From assembly GCA_037389465.1 (NCBI GenBank), contig JAZARR010000098.1, forward strand, positions 1 to 64,000: 64,000 nt of DNA, read 5' to 3'. Below, in pieces: positions 22,898 to 32,260 of this stretch (its first letter is position 1; each line of letters opens with the position of its first letter). This DNA is from Baylisascaris procyonis. Taxonomy: Eukaryota > Nematoda > Chromadorea > Rhabditida > Ascarididae. The position numbers and the translations under genes were made by a program. Under the pieces are notes generated by a model. It saw only the letters and a program-made list of their open reading frames with translations. It had not been told where the DNA came from and did not search any database.

Positions 22898-25010
22898 ACC
22901 AGTGGAAACTGCGCTTGAAAAACGTCTTTTGTCCTTTATCGGTTCACGTTATTGTCGCATCCGCTCTCCATTTTCATTCCTATCAGGTGAAATCTTAGGG
23001 AGAGTAGGTTGCAACAGAGTAGGCAGAGTAGATTTCACAACGAACACGCTGAGGTATCATGATATTTCAACAGTTTAAACGTAAATCATACTATTAGCAG
23101 TGATACTGATAAGCGTTTAGTCGGATTCCGTGGGAATCACTAAATATACTCGAAGTGCTTCGCATGGAATTTGAAGGGACCTACCACGTTCTTGTAGTTC
23201 GAAACGAAGATTGCGACGACGAAATGAACCCATCTTTAATTCTTTTCTTCCCCCTGGAATCTTTGACGATGGTTTGAAAACGAAGTACTTGTCTCTTATA
23301 CAGTGTTTCTGAATTTGTTTTGAACGTATGCGATCTTTATAATCTGCTCTTCCCATTCAACAAAGGCTCCATTGACGAGAGGCTCCACTCTGTCTCATAA
23401 TAGCATCATTCCAAAGGCGCAAATTTAGAACAACCACCAGGAAAATATGCATACGTGTCAGTACTTGCTCGTTATGGAATGGGCGTTTATGACATTTTAT
23501 ATTGCACGCTGACATTTCCTTATGAATCAGTGAAAAGTAAATTAGCTAAGATAATGCGCCACGTTCTTAACTACTGTCTATGCAATTTTGCGAAATCCTA
23601 TGGCTTTGCTGTTACTAGAATTGCCATGTTTGCATATGCAGGTGTATTTCTTCAGTAGGTGTCGTCCGTTCCAGTCACACCTGCCATCTAGTTGCGGGAA
23701 CCAAAATGTGCTGCAGGGATTCATCAAGAGTTGGTTTCCAGGACACGGTTCTTTTTCCTCTCAGTCGTTTCGTATGGGAGAAAAGATAATCTCTTTCGGG
23801 AGATTTGCCGCTAAAGCTTTGCTGTTTCTTCGGTCGTAAAGGGGATGCAAAGAGGCGAATAGCGAATGGGAGGGGGGGGGGGGAGTCCTGGGATTGCTGG
23901 ATAAGAAGGAAATGCGAAACCAGTAGACCACTTGCTCTCCTTTGTCCGGATTAAAAATGTGGAACTCGCGCCTATGATGCCAGGTGGATGCGTCGGCTAA
24001 TTGCATCAGAAGAGCAATTCACGGTGTATATTATAGATATCAGATCCTGTAACTCCACTTAGGCGGTTTGACAGCTGAAACACGTGAGTGGACGTGCACA
24101 CATATAGGAGAACAACAATCATTAAACGATGTCCTCTCTGCGATGTGCTTTCCGAATGCGATTTCGCAAAGAAGGAAACTAGGTACCTCTAGAGGAAATT
24201 CTGAAGCAGCCAGAGGAAAGCGCTGCGCATAGGCCTTAGGATCACAACTATCAAATGTAACAGTTTCATATGTTGCCAGCAAAAGCTGAAACCTCTTTAA
24301 TAATAGAATTAATTTTGCTGATAGAAGTGCTGGCGTGAAAGTTGCAAGAAAGCTCAGCTGCTTTGGCTAGATCAAAAGCTAATCGCGTGCAATTTCTCGG
24401 CAGTTTAACCCCTTATGTTCATGTCGATATTCGCTCGCCAGCTTGAATGTTTTCATGGATGATAATGGAATGCCAGCGGACCTAGTAGGACTGACTAAAA
24501 TGCGCTGTAAGCTAAAATATATACCCAGAAAGTGAAAATTCCTCGCAGGCGAGTGCACTTACTCATAATTATACATTTGCGCATATGCGCATAGAAGGAG
24601 CCGTCGCAATGTATTCAACTGCAGATTTGCGAAAACTTAAGCAGTTTATCTGCTTCTACGAATTGATGTGAATTTGAGACATTCACTTGCGTGCTCATGC
24701 GTTAAGTCTGCAACGATCACGGAATACTGCGTTTCATCCCGATTTACTATCATAGTGAGGGCACAAAAATCATATGGTGGTTTATGACAATTCCTGGATT
24801 CGAAAATAGGATGCTTGACGGAGATATTTCGAGAGGAAAACAAATCTCTGTTTTGCTTCGGCGACACATCTATATTGCATTTGTATTTCAAGGACGTTTG
24901 ATTGTGCACTTACTGACGCACACGCATAATAGTTCCCGCATCGCTCTAACATGTGCTTTCAGAAAGGTCGCCGGAAGCAATCATAAAAAAGATTTCCGCT
25001 GTTCGACTAT
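22898..25010 (+). other. Probable outron or leader region of gene D
   Basis: No supported coding exon. It contains a 12-G run at 23872-23883. A CAG|GTGAAA donor-like site lies about 90 bp after the initiator, so a cis-spliced first exon is conceivable here. Confidence 0.4.
23872..23883 (+). repeat. G12 homopolymer
   Basis: Twelve consecutive G residues preceded by GGGA; able to form a quadruplex and a likely sequencing-error spot. Confidence 0.9.
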
Positions 25011-25023
25011 TTTTCAGAAAAAA
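25011..25023 (+). promoter_or_regulatory. ATG-proximal splice acceptor, gene D
   Basis: TTTTCAG ends at 25017, six A residues before the ATG at 25024. Confidence 0.7.
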
Positions 25024-26160
25024 ATGAAGCCTTTCACCATTGCTTTTCTCATTGTGCTGCTAACGTTGGCGCAAGCTATCAACGCAGGTCCTTCATCACC
25101 ATCACTTCGAAGGTGCGATTTTTGCACAATTTTCATTGCCTCTCCTTACGTTGCCTTTTGCACAATAACATTTGATTCGTTAGTGATGTTTGAAGCTAGA
25201 CTGCATCTTGTTATCGGATTTTGAGAGTATTGCAATTCGTGGACGAAACTGTCAGATGGGTACATGGGTACTTCATAACCTCGGGATTGAGATTGGACCA
25301 ACAAACGATAACGAAGATGCGCATATGTCCAGAAATGTGCTTACAATAGTGGTACTAGAACTGCTACCGAGCTGTGGCATTACTTTATTCGTCTGACCGA
25401 CTGCCGAAGAAATCCATCTCGAAAGGCCAGTGTGTTGTGTGCACACGGAGCAGCGCACCCACAGCATTTCCTTGAGAACGTGAAATTCGATTACTTGTGA
25501 ACTACTTTTAGCCATTCCCAAATTGATATTTCCAAGTTAAATTTGAGAAATCGTTCGCTCAGTACAATACATATGGGTCGAACCAATTTCGTCGCTGTTG
25601 CTGTCAGACACGCGTAGACAAGCCTCCTTTCGCAGATTTTCTACAAAGAATATCCTAAAAAAGAGCAGGATTAAGCGCCTACTCAAAAGAAGGCGTCAAC
25701 TGGCGTCAGCTGGCGTCAACTGGCGTCAAGTGTGTTCGGCTGAATCAGCCTTAACGTATTCATCCACGCCAATCTTTCTTGGAAATCACTACGTTCAGCT
25801 CCCTCCTAAGCGATTCTTGTTCTTTCCGCTATGTCTCAAAAACAGCTTTCATCTCTGCCCATTGTATGTATTATCATGCTTAGGTTCACAAATTTATATA
25901 GTGCATTCGCGGAACTTGATCGCTTGAAGAGACGTATCCACCTGTCATCCTCACCATCGGCATTTGTCATTTTCAGGCGCAACTTTCCAAAATTTTCACG
26001 TATGTGCAAACAGCTAGCTTACTTTTTTTTCAGCTCTCGCGTGAAGAGATGGTGGGGAGGAATCTGGATTGGTGGTGGCTGGGGTGCCGGATATCGGCCT
26101 GGTTGGAACAGCGGATACTGGCCCCGTTGGGGTCGATGGCAAACCTACTACTATGGTTAA
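25024..26160 (+). CDS. Secreted Trp/aromatic-rich peptide precursor D (two exons, 71 aa)
   Basis: Exons are 25024-25112 and 26034-26160, with a phase-2 intron of 921 bp. A signal peptide MKPFTIAFLIVLLTLAQAINA (1-21) is followed by GPSSPSLR and SSRVKR. The predicted mature peptide has 36 residues: it starts WWGGIWIGGGWGAGYRPGW, continues with NSGYWPRWGRW, and ends QTYYYG. It is the most diverged paralogue: the WGGG array has collapsed to one unit, extra Arg raise the charge, and the end is tyrosine-rich, closer to the YGG-type nematode peptides. Signal, propeptide, RVKR and intron phase are unchanged, so the divergence is confined to the mature peptide. This fits selection for a different target, but it could also be drift after loss of the minisatellite. 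Confidence 0.87.
25692..25731. repeat. Minisatellite, four 10-bp units
   Basis: GGCGTCAACT, GGCGTCAGCT, GGCGTCAACT and GGCGTCAAGT lie in tandem inside the gene D intron. Confidence 0.9.
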
Positions 26161-26273
26161 CCGCGCGGAGAGCATGGCCGACGTTATGGTCTCCACGATA
26201 TAAGTCCACAGCGTCGCTAATCACATCACCGATCAACTGAATTCCCCTTGAAATTGTCGCGATTGTAGTACTT

Positions 26274-26279
26274 AATAAT
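26274..26279 (+). terminator. Poly(A) signal candidate, gene D (AATAAT)
   Basis: AATAAT 114 nt after the stop, homologous in position to those of genes A-C; the flank GTACTTAATAATG aligns with TATGCTTAATAACA of gene A. Confidence 0.55.
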
Positions 26280-28972
26280 GTTTTTGTCAAAGAGGCCATG
26301 TGCGCTACTGGAACGATCAGATGTCCCCGCATATTATATATACGCCACAAAGTGTGAGAGCTTGCCAACCTACAAATGCAGTCGTTCCAAGCAATGAAAA
26401 TGTGAACACCTTATGAATGCATTTCGATGAGGCAAAGGATAGCCAACTGGCACCCATTATATTGAGTATAGGAGCTGCAAATCGCATTCACACGGAATCA
26501 TTAGTGAAGCATTGGCAGACTGATAGCTGAAAGTGGCCTAAGCTAGGCATGGGCATCATGGACATCCTCTAGTAGAATAGCCGAGATGCCTTCAGGGCAA
26601 AGCTCTGCTTTAAAAGCCATGCTTTTGTACTTGTCAAACATTAGGCGTTATCAGGTAATGAATAGAGTGAAATGTTGGTAAAATTATACACGAACCATTT
26701 ATTGGTAATGACTACAAATCGATTGTTTGAGTTTTGAACATCGAACGACTTAATAACTTTCTAACAATGTCAACATCTATTGTGCCGGAACTACGTATTG
26801 AACGAAAACACTAATCAAGTTGTAATTTTGAATGATTCTCCAATCAGTTCAATATTCAGCAGCATATGAGCATATGATTTTTCATGGTAAATAGCACTGC
26901 ACAATGCACCAAGCTATATATGCGATTATATGTTGGCACCATATTTGAAAGAGCACGATCTCAATCCGTGACCATGTCAAACATCCAAAAGATAGCTTGA
27001 AATTACTCAAGAGATGAAACCGACGTGCCCACACATTATGCTTGCACACACAACAAATATTTGAGGAAAGTTCTATAAAAATTTGCCCGCTTATTGTCTG
27101 GCTAAAAAATCGATATAGACTACATAGAAAAGTACAGAAAAAGTGGATTGGCTTTGGAAGCCAATTTGTAATGATGGTTTTTGCTCTCATAAAGAATTTT
27201 CGGCGCTGAATCTCTCTGTGTTGTTGATACAAAGATGTAAATGACCTGACTATACAGGCGACGTTATTTCACATGGACCTTAGATCTCATCTTTGTTTCA
27301 ACGGTATTGACATTCTTTTCTTCAAAAATAGTAGCAGCAATGCTAATCAACCTCGATTTCGTCAGTGGTGTTCAGAATTACTCACGACACTGTCTGGCAT
27401 ACCTGATGAAGCCTTCATGTTTGTAATATCAAAATGCGTAGTTGCAGTGAGCGCAAGGCAAGGCTCATTCTTCTGGGGTTTGAGAATTTCTTAGCCTAAG
27501 AAATTAACAAAAAAAGTGGCATGAAATACGAAAGCGTAGTGCAGATATCGATCACTAGACAAAGCACTGTTAGTCTTGGGCCATAGCATAGTTGAATCAC
27601 TCTTCGCAATGGATGATCAAAAAAACTCTTTTGTCCTTGTACTACTGCTGATGCGGAGTAGGAAAGGTGTGTCGACTCCCGACAATTATTGAAGAACCGA
27701 AAGGAATTTATGAGGATAAAACCATCAGAACATTCCCTTAAGAAGTCTTGACATGTGATGCATTTATGACACGCAAGCAGAGAACATAAAAAACCACTTT
27801 GGTAGGACGAAATCTGTCAGTGCATGATCGCCATCCATAGCAGCCCCCTTCCACGGGAAGAACACCACGTCCTGCAAGGGGCATCCATGCGGAGGCATGG
27901 GAACGAAGCGAATGCGCTTTTAAGGATGTAGAGAAATTATCGGCGGAGGAGACCCTCGTGCCGCATTTGCGACGCCCGCTGTGGGTGGTAAGTTGACGCA
28001 TCGAAATTCGGACAATGACCATTCTGATCAACATTTTTCTCCCACCGAAATATATTCGAAGCACTGTTTGAAAGCACTGAATATTCTCTTGCATTCGCAT
28101 AACTCAGAAATAGCACGATTTCCTAGAAATGTTCGCGTCGGCCCAGCAGATATGATCCATCCATCTGGATCCTTTGCTCACTAGGATGATCCATGATATC
28201 ACTGGGCAAAACTTTGTATACTGATAAACGTTGCAGTCACCATTTACACCGACAAATTGACGCCCCTGTAGCGATCGTCAGCCACACGTTACCGCAGCTC
28301 TGAGATGCACAGTTACAACGCAGTCGGTGAGCTAACGAGCGATCTTATTTTTACTTTTTACCCTTAAGCGACATTCTTTTTTTCATCACTGGAATTCCAC
28401 GTGATGTTCCGAGTTATGTAGCAATTGTTTGGCTTGAAAGTATGCCCGCTCTATAAGGGCAAATCAGAGCTCTTGTACAACGCTTTGCAAGCCGTTTATA
28501 AGAAGCGCCTCATGTGGGCGAATGGACCCCATTAACTGTAAATGTCTTTTATACAAGGAAGGAGTGGATATATTTTAGTAGAGATGTAGCGATGACATAC
28601 AGTTTCAGCTTCTTCAACAGCTTCCTTAGAAAATATGTTTCTCTGTTTGCCCGATTGTCTCCTATTGTACTAACATCCCCCTAGGTGAAGCAACACCGAG
28701 ACACACTTTTCCGCATCTTCTATGGGGTATAGAAAAAACCGGAACAAAATTCGCCCATCTCGGCTTGAAATAGGACTTGAGATTCCCGCTCGCGCACGGG
28801 AACCCAGGCAGGGCTTCGCCGCGCGCTCGTCCACATCCCCTCAATAGCCGCAATTTTCCTCAGATCACGCGAAGAAATGTAGAAGAAAAACGCTGAGAAT
28901 AACTTACTCTTGCCCTCGGCATTTGCTATATCGCCTTCCAGTGAGTACAAGGGAGTTGCGCCCCTTCTGCAT

Positions 28973-28973
<1 letters not shown>
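26280..28973. other. Intergenic DNA between gene D and the satellite
   Basis: No supported gene. A GC-richer block at about 27800-28000 is open on the minus strand (27738-28100, 120 codons) with a translation ending in an even, low-complexity-free composition; it could be a dispersed repeat or an exon. A 73-codon plus-strand frame at 27273-27494 is unrecognised. Confidence 0.35.
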
Positions 28974-29046
<73 letters not shown>

Positions 29047-29056
29047 CACACACACA

Positions 29057-29088
<32 letters not shown>
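28974..29088. repeat. (CA)n microsatellite at the satellite edge
   Basis: About 115 bp of CA dinucleotides with two small interruptions (AA at about 29045, T at 29063). It ends 3-5 bp before the first pentamers of the satellite. Confidence 0.97.
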
Positions 29089-29610
29089 GGGCCCGACCCG
29101 ACTCGATCCGATTCGATTCGATTTGATTCGGCTCCATCCCATCCCATTTGATTGGATTGGATTCCACTCGATTCCATCGACTCGACCAAACCCGATCCGA
29201 TACGATTCGATCCAAATCGATTCGATTCGCCAAGGTACGACCCGATTCGGTTCGAATGGATTCGATAAGATCCAACTCGACTCGACTCGGCTTGATTCCA
29301 CCCGCTTCTATCTGGTTCGATCAGAGTCGATTCGGTTCAACCCGATTCGATTCGATTCCATCCGAATCGATCCGACTAGTTTCGAATCGATTCGATTCGA
29401 TTCGAGCCGATTCGATTTGATTTAATCCGATTCTACTGTATAAGGCACTATTCGATTCGATTCAATTCAATTCGATTCGACCAAAGTAGGCTCCACCCCA
29501 TTCGACTGGACCCGATTCGAATAGGTTCGATTGGATTCGCTTAGATTCGACCAGATTCGATCCGATTGCATTCACGCCTGTTCGACCCGAGGCGATTCGA
29601 TTCGATTCGA

Positions 29611-29948
29611 TTCAATTCCATCCGACTCGACTTGATTCGAATCGATCCAGCTCGACACGCCTCGATTCGATACGATCGGTTTTCGATTCGATTCGGCACG
29701 ATCCGGTTTGATTCGATCCGATTCGATTCGACCGAACCGATTCCACTCGATCCGATTAAACTCGATTCGATTCGATTCGATCCGATTCAATTCCATCCGA
29801 CTCGACTTGATTCGAATCGATCCAGCTCGACACGCCTCGATTCGATACGATCGGTTTTCGATTCGATTCGGCACGATCCGGTTTGATTCGATCCGATTCG
29901 ATTCGACCGAACCGATTCCACTCGATCCGATTAAACTCGATTCGATTC
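29611..29948 (-). repeat. 175-bp tandem duplication within the left arm
   Basis: A 175-bp block (35 pentamers) starting TTCAATTCCATCCGACTCG at 29611 recurs from 29786 to about 29948, almost unchanged. It includes the distinctive GATCGGTTTTCGATTC. Confidence 0.9.
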
Positions 29949-30570
29949 TGTTCGATCCGGTTCCATCCAGCTCGACTTGATTCGGTTGGATTCGAATCGA
30001 TTCGACACGATTCAACTCCATTCGAATCGACTCGGTTCGATTCCGCCACTCGATTCGACACGATTCAGTTGGACTCTACCCGATTCGAATCATGTGGATT
30101 CGACGCGCTCGATTCGATCCGATTCGATCCGTTTTCGATTCGACTCGTGGCTCGATGCGATTCAATTCGATTCGACTCGGCGTGACTCGATTCGATTCCA
30201 CTTCATTCGATCCGACTCGGTTGGGATCGGTTCGTACCAGGCTCAATTCGATTTGATTCAGCACGACTCGATCCGATCCGCTTCGATATGATTCGATTCG
30301 GCTCCGTTCGATTCCATCCGATTTGATAGGACTCGACTCGACACGACCCAGCTAGGTTCGTTCCGATCCGATCCGATAACACCTGATCCGACGCTGTTCA
30401 GTTCCATTCGATTCGATTCGGCTCGATTCGGCAACTCGACTCAAATCAACTGGATCCGGTTCGATTTGACTCGATTCGGTGCCATGCGGCACGATTCAAT
30501 CCGACTGTGTTCGATCCATTTGACTCAGCTCGACCTGAGTCGATTGGATTCAATCCGCATCGGTCCAGCT

Positions 30571-30624
30571 GGCCTTCCCTCCACACCAAAATTTGCTTGA
30601 TTTAAAAAAAATTTCCTCATTTCG
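30571..30624. other. Non-satellite island inside the left arm
   Basis: About 54 bp of A/T-rich unique sequence (CCTTCCCTCCACACC, then TTTAAAAAAAATTTCC) interrupts the pentamer register. It is the only clear non-pentamer stretch I see in the array. Confidence 0.8.
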
Positions 30625-31191
30625 GCCCGGCTCGATCCGATCCGATTTGACTCGATCCGATTCGGCTCGATCGGAATCGACTCTAATCCAATCGAATCGA
30701 TGCGATTTGACTCGACTGGACTCGATTAGACTCGACTGGACTCGAATCGATTCGACCCAATTCGAGCCGACTCGAACGGACTCGAATCAAGCCGATCCGA
30801 TTTGATTCGATTTGGGTCGATTGCACGCGATTCCGTTCAACTCGATTTGACTGGAGTAGGCTCGATCCGAATCGACCAGACCCGATTCGAATAGCTCGAT
30901 GAGGACGGCTTAGATTCGATTCGACTAGACTCGATCCGATACGATAAGGCTCGACTCGGTTTGGTTCCATTCGATGTGGTTAGATTCGACTCGATTGGAT
31001 CCGGTTTGATTTGACTCGATTCGGTGCGTTTCGGCTGCATTCAATCCGGTTCGATTTAGTTCGATGTGGTTCGGCTCGATTCCATTCGGTTCGGGTTCGG
31101 TTGGGCTCGATCCGATTCTATTCGACCCGCTTTGACTCGATCCGGCTCGATTCGAAGAGATTCGATTCGATTCGATTCGATCCGGCTGGAT

Positions 31192-31319
31192 TCGATTCGG
31201 TCGGATCCGACCCGATTCGATTCAGTTCGACTCGACCCGGCTCGATTCGAACCGATTCGGTCCGATCCAGCCGAATCGAGTCGAACTGAATCGAATCGGG
31301 TCGGATCCGACCGAATCGA
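31192..31319. repeat. Palindromic orientation switch of the satellite
   Basis: 31192-31235 and 31276-31319 are perfect reverse complements over 44 nt, separated by 40 nt that are themselves partly self-complementary. Pentamers read TTCGA to the left and TCGAA/TCGGG to the right. The centre is near 31,255. Confidence 0.92.
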
Positions 31320-31920
31320 GTCGAACTGAATCGAATCGGGTCGGATCCAGGCGAATCGTGCCGAATCGCGTCAAACCGGATCGGATCGTGTCTAATCGAG
31401 TCGAACCGTGCGCATCCAGCCGAATCGGATCGGATTCGGCCGAATCGGGTCGGATACGGCCGAATCGAGTCGGATCCAGCCAAATCGGATCGAGTCGAGT
31501 CGAATCGAGTCAGATCCGGCCGAATCGAGTCGGATCCAGCCAAATCGGGTCCGAACGGGCCGAATCGGGTCGAGTCGAGTCTTCCAGCGGAATCGGGTCT
31601 AGTCAGACGGAACCGAACGAACCGTGTCGAATCGAGTCGAATTGAAAAGAATCGGGTCGAATCGGGCCGGATCCAGCCGAATCAGGTCGAATCGAGTCGA
31701 ATCGGGCCCGGCCCAGCCGAATCGGGTGGAATTGAGTCGAATCGTGTCGAATCCGGCGAAATCGGGTCGGATTCGGCCGAATCGGTTCGAATCGGTTCGA
31801 ACCGAACCGAACCGAGTCGAATCGGGTCGGTTTCAGCCGAATCGGGTCGGTTTCAGCCCAATCGGGTCAAATCGAAACGAATCGAGTCGAGTCGAGCCGA
31901 ATCCGGCCGAATCGGGTCAA

Positions 31921-32260
31921 ATCGAGTCGGATCGGGTCGAATGGGGTCAAAGCGGGCCGAATCGGGTCGGTTCCGGCCGAATGGGGTCGAGTCGTATCAA
32001 ATCGGGTCGAACCTTGACGAATCGGGTCGAATCGGTTCGAAAGTTGCCGAATCGGTTCGAATCGAGCCGAATCCACCCGAATCGGGTCAAATCGAGTCGG
32101 ATCGGGTCGAATGGGGTCAAAGCGGGCCGAATCGGGTCGGTTCCGGCCGAATGGGGTCGAGTCGTATCAAATCGGGTCGAACCTTGACGAATCGGGTCGA
32201 ATCGGTTCGAAAGTTGCCGAATCGGTTCGAATCGAGCCGAATCCACCCGAATCGGGTCAA
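31921..32260 (+). repeat. 170-bp tandem duplication within the right arm
   Basis: Two copies (31921-32090, 32091-32260) of a 34-pentamer block, identical as far as I can read; the block includes AACCTTGACGAATCGGG and GAAAGTTGCCGAATCGG. Confidence 0.92.

Larger units (their letters stand above)
29093..31255 (-). repeat. Pentamer satellite, left arm (YYCGA orientation)
   Basis: About 2.2 kb of tandem 5-mers read as ATTCG/TTCGA on the + strand, that is, reverse orientation to the right arm. It is rich in plain TTCGATTCGA runs but more degenerate than the right arm, with few longer-period copies. The frames here are not genes: a 5-mer free of stop codons stays open in all six frames. Confidence 0.95.

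Noticed and set aside
28720..29301. Minus-strand frames containing long Cys-Val runs and plus-strand Thr-His runs
   Set aside because: Translation of the (CA)n microsatellite.
30034..30044. tRNA gene suggested by a perfect B box
   Set aside because: No A box, acceptor stem or anticodon arm at the right distance; it is one pentamer variant among thousands.
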